A program made the translations under genes and the position numbers. A stretch of 64,000 nucleotides of DNA from the NCBI GenBank assembly GCA_017508245.1, contig JAFVZI010000014.1:1-64000 (forward strand), read 5' to 3'. The notes beneath the pieces were generated by a model. The model searched no databases, was not told the DNA's origin, and worked only from the letters and a program-made list of their open reading frames with translations. Origin of the DNA: Helicobacteraceae bacterium. Lineage in GTDB: Bacteria > Campylobacterota > Campylobacteria > Campylobacterales > Helicobacteraceae. Of this stretch, positions 17,588 through 25,691 are shown in pieces. The first letter of the stretch is position 1. Every line of letters begins with the position of its first letter.

Positions 17588-18400
17588 CTAATTAGAACAT
17601 TTTAATGTATAAACAAAGTTTTCATCTTTGAAACGTCTGTTCCATTGGCACAGAAAAATATTTTCAAATTTTGAGGAGAATAAGTATTTTTTTAATGAAT
17701 TGGTAAAATGACAATAATTACCTGTTGAAACATCAGATATATATACCAGAAGGAAACATTTATCACATTTTTTAAGGTAATTACTAATTTTTTTATTTTT
17801 ACTATCAATTGTTTCTTGAAGTTCATCAAGCGGATCTTCTTTACTATAACCCTCATTATTAACCGCACAATCAAATTTACTATTCATATTGGGGAAAGTT
17901 GTAATTGTGATATTAAAATATTCATCCTGGACTTGAATTGTTTCTTTAATAAGATGTGGCCACTGTTTTAACTTTTCGACATTTCTATCAATAATTCGTT
18001 CTATACCTGATTTAATTTCATTTTTATTATAAATATCCCAAAACCCAGGATTATAAATAACATCTAAGAATTCTTGGCGTGTTCGAGCACACCATTTTCT
18101 TTTATCCCGTTTGTCAATTAAAACAGATATGTTAAGATTATGCTTCTTTTGCGCATATGCACATGTTTGATTGCCAATACTCATAAGGTGTTGAAGAGCT
18201 TGTCCATGTTTACTTTTAACAATGAACTTCGTTATTTCTAATCCGATTATATGATTGTCTTCTGTAGTAAAAACAAAATCAGGATGTTCAGTCTCTATGT
18301 GTGACTTTATTTTATTTTCTTTATACCACTTTTTCCCCACATCTGAGGCTAAAAAATAATTTAAATATTCCCGTTCTTCAGCTTTCTTATCTTGTGCCAT
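17588..18400 (-). CDS. unknown protein, possible PD-(D/E)XK-type nuclease
   Basis: The protein has 270 residues; I do not recognise a named family. The N-terminal half has HPDFVF followed by IIGLEITKF (near residues 39-60), a P-D...E-x-T arrangement seen in some restriction-endonuclease-like folds. Next comes a basic, tryptophan-bearing segment (IDKRDKRKWCARTRQEF). The C-terminal half has a predicted strand (KCFLLVYIS) that follows a DSKNKKISNYLKKCDKC segment. Codon choice (for example TGG, CGT and AAG-rich stretches) differs from neighbouring genes, and it sits just after a tRNA, suggesting transfer. A defence or restriction role is a guess. No methylase or partner gene is adjacent on its strand. 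Confidence 0.55.
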   Translation of the reverse strand: MAQDKKAEEREYLNYFLASDVGKKWYKENKIKSHIETEHPDFVFTTEDNHIIGLEITKFIVKSKHGQALQHLMSIGNQTCAYAQKKHNLNISVLIDKRDKRKWCARTRQEFLDVIYNPGFWDIYNKNEIKSGIERIIDRNVEKLKQWPHLIKETIQVQDEYFNITITTFPNMNSKFDCAVNNEGYSKEDPLDELQETIDSKNKKISNYLKKCDKCFLLVYISDVSTGNYCHFTNSLKKYLFSSKFENIFLCQWNRRFKDENFVYTLKCSN

Positions 18401-18480
18401 GATATTTTCACTTTTTCCCTAAAGCATAGATACAGTTACATACAAAAGCAAGAAAAGATAGAAAATTTGCAATTTTAACG

Positions 18481-18525
18481 AAAAACTACAGATTATGTGA
18501 AAAAATCATATAATCTGTAGTTTTT
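18481..18525. repeat. long perfect hairpin in a divergent intergenic region
   Basis: A 16-nt arm (18481-18496, AAAAACTACAGATTAT) is exactly complementary to 18510-18525. Pairing continues four more positions, one of them G:T, around an AAAAA loop. The stem therefore has about 20 pairs, with an A run on its left and a T run (to 18527) on its right, so it would look like an intrinsic terminator on either strand. It lies between the starts of two divergent genes (18400 minus, 18623 plus), where a terminator is unexpected. Confidence 0.7.
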
Positions 18526-18622
18526 TTACTCAAATTCGGGATTTTTTCAAAATATATGTTTCTTTCACTGGACTTCTTCGCTTTTCCAAGCATTCATTGT
18601 CTTGTAAACAAAGGAGTTCATT

Positions 18623-18937
18623 ATGGAAACAGTTAAAGTTTATATGGTGCGAAAACCTTCGGATTTTGAAGAAGTAAAAACTTTATGCAAAAAGTACGCA
18701 CATAAGGCCGAAGAGGTCTTGATTAAAGAAACTGTCAACCTACCATCAACTTGGTATAAGGCACTTTGCCAATGCCCATTAGATAACTACATTTTCTTAT
18801 CCGGCAAAGGCAGTTATGATGATTTTGGCCACCGCAAAGTAGTTGCTATAAAAAGCCAGGGCAAGCCAACACTCTATGTTGATCCTTCCGGTTCAAGCTA
18901 TTGCCGATATATGGGAGTGGAAAATGAAAAATTATGA
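18623..18937 (+). CDS. unknown 104-residue protein in the tRNA-adjacent region
   Basis: The ATG at 18623 is preceded by AAAGGAG at about 7 nt. The soluble product has four cysteines and a C-terminal segment GKPTLYVDPSGSSYCRYMG. Codon use (AAG, GCC and GGC more frequent) is unlike the flanking Helicobacter-type genes. I do not recognise the family. The small size, divergence from the nuclease-like gene, and a short second ORF whose ATG overlaps its 3' end suggest the front of a two-gene cassette whose second member is truncated. Confidence 0.6.
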   Translation: METVKVYMVRKPSDFEEVKTLCKKYAHKAEEVLIKETVNLPSTWYKALCQCPLDNYIFLSGKGSYDDFGHRKVVAIKSQGKPTLYVDPSGSSYCRYMGVENEKL

Positions 18938-18983
18938 TGACATTCCACCAAATTACAAAATCAGCAATTTCTTAGAATCCTAA
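18924..18983 (+). pseudogene. truncated 19-codon reading frame overlapping the 104-residue gene
   Basis: An ATG at 18924 lies inside the 3' end of the preceding gene. It starts MKNYDDIPPNYKISNF and stops at TAA 18981. The tight overlap is typical of translationally coupled partners, but the product ends after 19 residues and the following DNA is not open in any frame for long. I read it as the 5' stub of a lost gene. Confidence 0.3.
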
Positions 18984-19430
18984 GCCTCTCAAATCATATA
19001 AAAAGATATAAAGGAGCGATAGTGGATTGGAAATTTTGTGCAAAATTGGTAAAATCAAATGGCCATGGAAGCAATGGAGTAAGCAAAATCAAGAATAGAA
19101 CATCATCAAGATTGCAATAGTATTTGGACTAAAAGAAATTATATACATCACACAAAGACATTAGAAGGATTCTTAGAGGATGAGCAAAATCCAAAATGGA
19201 TGTATACAAAATTATGGATAGAAACAAAAGTAAAGATGCTCTAGGTTTAAGTTGCCAATAAATATGAATAATCTAAATGGATGCAATAACCCACTATTTT
19301 ATATTTCTAGAATCCCTTATAAAATCGATTAGATTTTTATTTATACCTCATAAATTCTATCTTTTTTTTAGATTCTCTTTCAAACAATAAACTCGCATCA
19401 CTCACTTTTTTGACCTAAACAATAGCGTAT
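18984..19430. other. degenerate stretch downstream of the accessory genes
   Basis: No intact gene is seen. AAAGGAG at 19011-19017 precedes a GTG at 19022 that reads only 32 codons. In another plus-strand frame, about 55 codons after a TAG near 19083 read protein-like (RNYIHHTKTLEGFLEDEQNP, then KWMYTKLWIETK) and end at a TAG near 19243. This looks like the remains of one or two genes. The part from 19250 to 19430 is AT-rich, with a T8 run near 19372, and holds nothing I can name. Confidence 0.35.
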
Positions 19431-20738
19431 TTAATTTTTATAAAAATTCTCCACTTCAATCTTATCGCTAAATGGTATCTTGTCTTCGCCTATGATTTGA
19501 TAGGTTTCGTCACCTTTGCCAAGTATAAGCAAAATTTCATCATTGTTTAGCTCGCTTAGTGCTAGGGCAATCGCCTCTGCTCTATCTGTCTTTACTACGA
19601 CTTTATCTTTATTTTTTATACCAGCTAAAATATCATCTATAATTTTTTCTTTTTTCTCACTTCGTGGATTATCGCTTGTTAGATAAATTTTACTTGCAAA
19701 AATCTCAGCCATCTCACCCATTTTTGGACGCTTTGTTTTATCTCTATCTCCACCTGCTCCAAAAAGGACTTTTATCTTTTGTCCAATAAATGCTTCAAAA
19801 ATATTTTTCATACCATCTGTGGTATGTGCAAAATCTACAATTACAGTCGGATTTGTATTCACCACTTGCATTCTGCCTTCCACTCCACCAAAATCATCTA
19901 GTGCATTTGCTATAGATTCTAAGCTAATATCTCTATTTAATATTTTTACTGCGGCAATGGAAGCCAAAATGTTATAAAGATTATATTTGCCAACCAAAGT
20001 AGAAAAAAATACACTCTCCTCTTTTATTTTATTTTTAAAATCATTCCAAATAATATGCCCACTTATAGAATCTTTTAGACTATATGCACTAGGAGTGAGA
20101 TTTGCCATATTTTCAATACCATAAGTCCAAGCATTAATAACATTAAATCTCGCATTTGTAGAATCTTTATTGATAAGTTTCACACTCTCATCGCTAAAAA
20201 ATGAATTTTTCACTTTTTCATATTCTTCTATACTTTTGTGAAAATCTAGATGGTCAGCAGTGATATTTGTAAGAATCTTTAGAGCAAAGTCCAAACCTTC
20301 GATTCTACTTTGTGCTATTGCATGAGAGCTTACCTCTATCACAAAATATTCACAATCATAATCTAATGCAATTTTTATATCATTATACAATTCCAATAAA
20401 GTCGGTGTTGTAAGCCCTTTTGGTAAAATTTGCTTATCATTTATAAAAAAGCCTCTAGTGCCGAGCAATGCACTCTTAAAGCCAAGTGAAAGCAAAAGTG
20501 AATAAATACAGCACGCAGTAGTAGTTTTGCCATTTGTACCAGTGATACCTACTATCTTTGGCATTTTTTTAAAATGCGATTTTAGCTCAAGTGGGGTGAT
20601 GATTTTTGCACCACTTTTTGATACCTCATCTATATATTTTTCATTTAACTTTGTTTTAACAAAAATACAAGAATCTATATTCTCTAAAACTTCCCTACTA
20701 TCATCGCTAAAAATAATACCATCAATCTCAATTCTCAT
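19431..20738 (-). CDS. murE: UDP-MurNAc-tripeptide synthetase (meso-DAP adding) MurE
   Basis: MurE adds meso-diaminopimelate to UDP-MurNAc-L-Ala-D-Glu in peptidoglycan synthesis. The 435-residue protein has the ATP loop GTNGKTT, EVSSHAIAQSR, ITADHLDFH, GVEGRMQVV and the DAP-specific TSDNPR signature. It is slightly short at the N-terminus compared with E. coli MurE, as is usual in this group. Its start overlaps the TPR gene by 11 bp. Confidence 0.95.
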   Translation of the reverse strand: MRIEIDGIIFSDDSREVLENIDSCIFVKTKLNEKYIDEVSKSGAKIITPLELKSHFKKMPKIVGITGTNGKTTTACCIYSLLLSLGFKSALLGTRGFFINDKQILPKGLTTPTLLELYNDIKIALDYDCEYFVIEVSSHAIAQSRIEGLDFALKILTNITADHLDFHKSIEEYEKVKNSFFSDESVKLINKDSTNARFNVINAWTYGIENMANLTPSAYSLKDSISGHIIWNDFKNKIKEESVFFSTLVGKYNLYNILASIAAVKILNRDISLESIANALDDFGGVEGRMQVVNTNPTVIVDFAHTTDGMKNIFEAFIGQKIKVLFGAGGDRDKTKRPKMGEMAEIFASKIYLTSDNPRSEKKEKIIDDILAGIKNKDKVVVKTDRAEAIALALSELNNDEILLILGKGDETYQIIGEDKIPFSDKIEVENFYKN

Positions 20739-21306
20739 TTGTTTTTAATGCCTTTTTTATGATTTTTTGCATTTCATTATCACTTATTGTATCGCTATTT
20801 AGATTCTCAATGTATTGCATAGAAATGTTACTAAGACCATTATCAATTAGTAAATTTAAAAATTCATAAAAATCGCTTTTCTTTGTAAAAATAATCTTTG
20901 TGCTAAACATAGCGTATTCAAAAATCCTCTTAAAATCATTTTTATCATCTAATAATTTTTTAAAATCCGAATACAAAATACCATCAATATCATTAATCTG
21001 TGCTTCTTCATATTCATTTAAGAGTGAAACAAAATAATTCGTATTTTTATCCAAAATATTTATTAGATTTAAGATTCCATCTTCTGCATTAGCGACTTTT
21101 TGTATTTTTGTAAGCTGATAATATTCAAAGATTTTGCGTGCTTGCTCTTCATTGTCATTTGCCATATCACACAATAAAATCCCAAGTTTTGCTTCTTTGT
21201 TATCTGGATTCTCAATTATAATATCATTAAATAATTGCATGGCAATGTCATATTTTTTTGATAAAAATGCTCTCTTTGCTTTTTGTAATACAAATCGTGG
21301 TTTCAA
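20728..21306 (-). CDS. TPR-like helical protein between nfu and murE
   Basis: The 192-residue helical protein opens with one clear TPR-like helical hairpin (LSKKYDIAMQLFNDIIIENPDNKEAKLG). No signal peptide is apparent. The position corresponds to HP1493 of H. pylori. Function is unknown; conserved linkage to murE and nfu is the only clue. It lies 8 bp downstream of nfu and overlaps murE. Confidence 0.75.
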   Translation of the reverse strand: MKPRFVLQKAKRAFLSKKYDIAMQLFNDIIIENPDNKEAKLGILLCDMANDNEEQARKIFEYYQLTKIQKVANAEDGILNLINILDKNTNYFVSLLNEYEEAQINDIDGILYSDFKKLLDDKNDFKRIFEYAMFSTKIIFTKKSDFYEFLNLLIDNGLSNISMQYIENLNSDTISDNEMQKIIKKALKTNEN

Positions 21307-21314
21307 ATATCTTC

Positions 21315-21560
21315 CTAATTAATGCTAATTACTTCTAAATCTGGATGTATATCTAATCGTAATTGCCTCTCTACTCCATTTTTAAGAGTTAAATTGCTAC
21401 TTGGACAACCCTTACAAGCACCTTCTAATCTAACATAAACCTTGCCATTTTCGATTTTTATTAGTGTAATATTTCCGCCATCAAGCATAATAGAAGGTCT
21501 AAGCTTATCCAACACTGCTTCTACCGGTTCATTTAGTTCATCATCGCTAAACGGTAACAT
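21315..21560 (-). CDS. NifU-like Fe-S scaffold/carrier protein (Nfu domain)
   Basis: This is an 81-residue stand-alone Nfu domain. The cluster-binding CxxC is in GACKGCPSSNLTLKNGVE, and IMLDGGNITLIKIENGKVYVRL is the usual preceding strand region. It carries or assembles Fe-S clusters for target proteins; complex I encoded in this window is one heavy user. ATG 21560 is chosen because AAGGA is 6-7 nt upstream; an ATG at 21566 would directly abut it. H. pylori HP1492 is the equivalent. Confidence 0.88.
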   Translation of the reverse strand: MLPFSDDELNEPVEAVLDKLRPSIMLDGGNITLIKIENGKVYVRLEGACKGCPSSNLTLKNGVERQLRLDIHPDLEVISIN

Positions 21561-21586
21561 AATCATTCCTTTTTTGTTATGGGTCG

Positions 21587-21595
21587 TATTCTAGC
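21587..21595 (-). promoter_or_regulatory. extended -10 promoter of the nfu-TPR-murE run
   Basis: On the minus strand TGC TAGAAT ends at 21587, giving a predicted start near 21580, about 20 nt before the nfu start codon. The same core string occurs upstream of tRNA-Ala. Confidence 0.45.
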
Positions 21596-21664
21596 ATAAA
21601 TATAAAATCCCTATACCTAAGGACTTGCAGGTATTGTAAAGAAAAAGCCCGTAAAAAACCTTCT

Positions 21665-21970
21665 CTATACCTCTATGTCAAGCAGCTTAGAATCCGAATA
21701 AACATTTTGCCTTATTTTATGTTCTTTTTGTTGTTTTTCCTCTTCTTCATAATCTTGTGCATCTTTGTTTGAATTTAATGAATCCTTACTAACTTTTTCT
21801 ATTTCTTCGGTTTTAGGCACCTCTTTATTTTCGTCTCTTTGCTCTATAAATTCTTCGATATTGATTGCAGCTTGTAAATTTATTTGACTTTGAATATTTG
21901 CCTGAAACTGTGCCCCTAATTGCGTATTTTGATTTATATGTGCAATATTGCCAACTTGAGATATAGCCAT
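21665..21970 (-). CDS. small hydrophilic protein of unknown function
   Basis: The 101-residue protein begins MAISQVGNIAHINQNTQLG, is rich in Gln and Asn in the first third, and has an acidic/basic Lys-Glu-rich middle (residues 45-85) likely to be helical or disordered. It has no signal peptide and no cysteines. AAGGAT lies 7 nt upstream of the ATG. I do not recognise the family. It follows the NFACT gene region in a head-to-tail arrangement but is separated from nfu by about 100 bp containing a promoter. Confidence 0.6.
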   Translation of the reverse strand: MAISQVGNIAHINQNTQLGAQFQANIQSQINLQAAINIEEFIEQRDENKEVPKTEEIEKVSKDSLNSNKDAQDYEEEEKQQKEHKIRQNVYSDSKLLDIEV

Positions 21971-21983
21971 AATAAATCCTTTT

Positions 21984-23309
21984 TTATTTTTTTATAGTTA
22001 TTGTAAAATGGTTTGAATATACGACATTTGAACCTTCTTTGATTTTTACAAATCTCCTTCTAGTACAATCGACATAAAACGTGCCAGTCTTAATAGGGCA
22101 AAATGATACTAGAATCTCACAAGCTTTATTTATTGTCTCCTCTCTTATGTGATTTTTAGAACAATGAATTATCAAATGTGATGATGGAATATCCCTTATG
22201 TGCATCCACATATCATTTGCTCTTGCATCTTTTAGTAATGCTATATTTTGACTTTTATTTTTTCCAATTGAAATCTTGATGCCTTCTATAAAAAAACTTT
22301 CATATTGTAGTTTTGTAACATTATTATTATGATTTTGTATATTTTTTGGATTAATTATTTTAATATCACTAATATTTTTTGCATTTCTAACAAACTCAAT
22401 CTTAGAATCTAAAAACTCTATATTATTTCTCAAATTTTCCTCTTGTAAGGCAATATTTTTTGATTTTAGATTTAGTTTTTTTGACTTTGCAAAGCATTCA
22501 TTAATAAGCGATGAAGCACTTCTTGAAGTAAAATCATCAAGATTTAACACAATCTCACTTCCATCATAATCACGCATTAAAATAGGCTTTTTATTAAAAT
22601 CGATACTCATATTATTTTGCACAATATTGCCAATATTTGAATAGTATTTTGACCTATTCAAAAGCTCATCTTTGCTTGGTAGATTATTCAAAAGATTTGT
22701 TAATTTATCTCTTTTTGATTTTAGAGATGAAATAGTATGAATTTTATGAGATTCTAGATTTTCATTTAGAATCTTTTTATATGAAGAATAAAGATATTTA
22801 AGAATATCGCCTCCAAAATCAATTTCTTTTGTAGTGAAATTTTCTTGTTGTGGGAGCTGTGCAAGCTTTATGCCATTTTTTACTATCCTAATATTTTGAG
22901 AAACTTTCCGTAAAGATTCTAGGATAATATCATTAGAATCCAGAATGATTGCATTTGTGTATTTCCCTGTAAATTCTAATTGCAAAGTGCAAAAAATCTC
23001 TTTGTAATCAAGCCTTTTATACAATTTTAAAAGCAAGATTCTATTATTCCCATCAATATTACAATCAAGAATATTTGCCTTGAGACAATATTTTTGCAAT
23101 GCAAAATCAAATGGAGCTTTATAATTTTTGCTTCCTACAAAGCCATCATCAAAACAAAAAATTATACTTTTAGATTTTTCCAAACTAATAAAAAATATTT
23201 GATTATCAAGGCATAATTTTATTAGATTATCATCAATTCGTCCAATATAATTTACTTTTTTATGAGATTTAAACAAGTGTGAAACTTGTTTTAAAATATA
23301 TAGATTCAT
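21984..23309 (-). CDS. NFACT family protein (RqcH/Rqc2-like ribosome quality control factor)
   Basis: The 441-residue protein has an NFACT-N domain (residues 1-190), a central coiled coil (about 190-320) and a C-terminal NFACT-R domain with LKDARANDMWMHIRDIPSSHLII. Bacterial RqcH homologues bind stalled 50S-peptidyl-tRNA and add C-terminal alanine tails; older annotations call them fibronectin-binding proteins. The NFACT-N DxR-type motif was not checked residue by residue. It overlaps recN by 4 bp, as in HP1392-HP1393. Confidence 0.85.
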   Translation of the reverse strand: MNLYILKQVSHLFKSHKKVNYIGRIDDNLIKLCLDNQIFFISLEKSKSIIFCFDDGFVGSKNYKAPFDFALQKYCLKANILDCNIDGNNRILLLKLYKRLDYKEIFCTLQLEFTGKYTNAIILDSNDIILESLRKVSQNIRIVKNGIKLAQLPQQENFTTKEIDFGGDILKYLYSSYKKILNENLESHKIHTISSLKSKRDKLTNLLNNLPSKDELLNRSKYYSNIGNIVQNNMSIDFNKKPILMRDYDGSEIVLNLDDFTSRSASSLINECFAKSKKLNLKSKNIALQEENLRNNIEFLDSKIEFVRNAKNISDIKIINPKNIQNHNNNVTKLQYESFFIEGIKISIGKNKSQNIALLKDARANDMWMHIRDIPSSHLIIHCSKNHIREETINKACEILVSFCPIKTGTFYVDCTRRRFVKIKEGSNVVYSNHFTITIKK

Positions 23310-24829
23310 TTTATATGTTGTAATTTTTCTCTAGCAAATAATATCGCTTCATTTGTGATTGTTTTGCCGCTTATCATTCTTGCAATTTCTTCTATTCTAC
23401 CTTCTTTGTCAAGCAAAATAATATCGCTTTTTTCATCGCTCTTTTTGACTAAATAATGATTATCTGCAAAACTTGGCATATGTGCTTGATGGCTGATTGA
23501 AAATATTTGATATGAGCTTGACAAGATAGAAAGCACCTTAGCTACGCCATCACTCTCGCTGCCACTTAAATTAGCATCAATTTCATCAAGAATAATAATG
23601 CCACTTTTATTGCTACACTCAATACCAATGCAAAGCAATGCCAGTTTCAATCTATTAAATTCCCCAGAGCTAAGTGTGGAAATAGCAGAATCTCCTAGCT
23701 TTAGCTCCAAAAGATCTACACCATCATTACTAAAATCTTTGCTAAATAAAGAAATATTTGCTTTATTTAACATCAAACATTCGCAATAATAATTCACCCT
23801 CTCTTTAAAAAAATCCAAATATTTTAAGCGAATCTTTGAAATCTCTTTTGCCTCATCTCTTAGCAAAATAGACAATTTTTCTAGTTTAGATTCCAGCTTC
23901 TGCTTATTAAAACTAATATTTTCATAATATTCTAATTCTTGCTTCTTTCTGTCCAAATACTCCAAACTCTCGCCTATCGAGCCATATTTGTATATAAGCT
24001 TGCTTAGAATCTCTATTCTATTTAAAATGCCCTCAATATCATCTACTTCAAGCAAAAGTAATCTGTCCTCTTCGTCTCTTATAATCGCATCAATCTCTCT
24101 TAAAGCCTCGCTATAATGCGATGTATTTGGTATATTTTCAAGCAAAGATATAAGGTTGGCAAATCCATCAACAGTGCATTTTGCCAAAGATATTTTCCCT
24201 AGCATTTTTTCTCTTTTTGACAAATCTTTTTTTAGCTCAATTAGATTCTCATACTCACCTATTTTTGGATTTATCGATTGGATTTGATTAATTTCAAAAG
24301 ATATTAATTCTTTTAGCTCATTTACTCTTTTTTCATCATCTACCAATTTATTTAATTCATTTTTAGAGCTTATAAAATCGACATAAGAATCTTTGTAAGA
24401 TTTAAGCAAGCCTGCGAAATCAGAATCCAATTTTGAAATTATCAAATCAAATAAATACAAAATATCATCCAACTCTGTTGTAGAACTAGAATGAACATAA
24501 TGCAAATAATGGCTAAAAATCTCTTTTATTCTTTTTTTGGAAGATGATTGGTTGTTTATAAAATATTTTATTTTGTCTTTTTTTACCACACTTAGCACTA
24601 TGTCTTCATCACCTAAGATTCCATAATCTTCCAAAGAAATACCGCTTATTTCGCACTCAATTAATCTTGCATTGCTATCTTTAAATCCAAACAAAGCAAG
24701 GATAGATTCCATTAACACTGATTTCCCGCTACCACTCACACCGCTAATTACATTAAAACCTTTATGCGGATAAAATATGGCTTCTTTAAAAGATGGGGAA
24801 TCTTTAATCAAAATACGATTTAATACCAA
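23306..24829 (-). CDS. recN: DNA repair ATPase RecN
   Basis: RecN is an SMC-like ATPase acting in double-strand-break repair. The 507-residue protein has Walker A GVSGSGKSVLMES near residue 33, a long central coiled-coil region, the ABC-type signature STLSSGEFNRLKLAL, Walker B GIIILDEIDANLSGSES and the D/H loops (ISHQAHMPSFA). It is close to the 524-residue H. pylori protein. It is the middle of a nadK-recN-NFACT cluster, with 1 bp separating it from nadK. Confidence 0.94.
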   Translation of the reverse strand: MVLNRILIKDSPSFKEAIFYPHKGFNVISGVSGSGKSVLMESILALFGFKDSNARLIECEISGISLEDYGILGDEDIVLSVVKKDKIKYFINNQSSSKKRIKEIFSHYLHYVHSSSTTELDDILYLFDLIISKLDSDFAGLLKSYKDSYVDFISSKNELNKLVDDEKRVNELKELISFEINQIQSINPKIGEYENLIELKKDLSKREKMLGKISLAKCTVDGFANLISLLENIPNTSHYSEALREIDAIIRDEEDRLLLLEVDDIEGILNRIEILSKLIYKYGSIGESLEYLDRKKQELEYYENISFNKQKLESKLEKLSILLRDEAKEISKIRLKYLDFFKERVNYYCECLMLNKANISLFSKDFSNDGVDLLELKLGDSAISTLSSGEFNRLKLALLCIGIECSNKSGIIILDEIDANLSGSESDGVAKVLSILSSSYQIFSISHQAHMPSFADNHYLVKKSDEKSDIILLDKEGRIEEIARMISGKTITNEAILFAREKLQHIK

Positions 24830-24830
24830 A

Positions 24831-25670
24831 TCACACGCCCCAGTTAAATTTATCTCTTAAGATTCCAAAATAATCCCTATTTTTATCATAAATCAAACTA
24901 GCACTATATGAAGATACAAAAACCCTAAAGCTATCATTTTGACAAAATGGTAATATTTCTTGTCCATCAATGACGATATTTCCATTTGAATCTTGCAATT
25001 CAAAATCCAGCGTAAATTCATCATTTAGAACAAGTGGTCGCTGTGTCAAAGAATGAGCACAAATCGGTGTTAATAAGATATTTTTATTGTATGGATAGAT
25101 TATCGCACCGCCAGCAGATACATTATGTGCAGTCGAGCCAGCCGGTGTGCCAATAATAAGTCCATCGCTAAAATAGGTATTAAAATGCTTTCCATTAATT
25201 TTTGCGACAATTTTTATCATACCCGATATATCTCTTTTTGATATTAAAAATTCATTTGCACAATAAAGTTTTTTATCATTATTTAGCTTACCTTCAAGCA
25301 GAATCTGTGATTTTACGATGTAATCGCCATTTTTTAATTTTAATATAAAATTTCCTATCTCATTTATATTGATTGCAGTTAAAAACCCAAGTCTTCCGGT
25401 ATTAATCCCAAGTATAGGCTTAGAATACAAAAACGCCTTTCTAATAGTAGAAATCAAAGTCCCATCGCCACCAAGCGTAATCAATATATCACACCATTTA
25501 CACAAATCACCAAAATCGATTCCATTCACGCCAATCATTTGTGCACTAATGCTATCAATTTGGACTTCTATACTATTTTTTTCTGCAATCTCTTTTAAAG
25601 AGCAATATAAACTGCTTAATTGTGGGGTAGATGGGCGAAGACAGATTCCAACTTTGCTTATTTTAATCAT
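24831..25670 (-). CDS. nadK: NAD kinase
   Basis: This enzyme phosphorylates NAD to NADP. The 279-residue protein has the GGDGT motif (LGGDGTLISTIRKAF), NTGRLGFLT, NEFLISKRD and the TPAGSTAHNVSAGG substrate loop. It is complete, at the usual length. It follows the repeat-bearing membrane-protein gene by 21 bp. Confidence 0.95.
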   Translation of the reverse strand: MIKISKVGICLRPSTPQLSSLYCSLKEIAEKNSIEVQIDSISAQMIGVNGIDFGDLCKWCDILITLGGDGTLISTIRKAFLYSKPILGINTGRLGFLTAININEIGNFILKLKNGDYIVKSQILLEGKLNNDKKLYCANEFLISKRDISGMIKIVAKINGKHFNTYFSDGLIIGTPAGSTAHNVSAGGAIIYPYNKNILLTPICAHSLTQRPLVLNDEFTLDFELQDSNGNIVIDGQEILPFCQNDSFRVFVSSYSASLIYDKNRDYFGILRDKFNWGV

Positions 25671-25691
25671 AATCTATCACGCTTAAGCATA

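Noticed and set aside
21613-21634. ATACCT/AGGTAT inverted repeat upstream of nfu as an operator
   Set aside because: Only six base pairs around a 10-nt loop, within chance expectation, and it lies upstream of the predicted -10.
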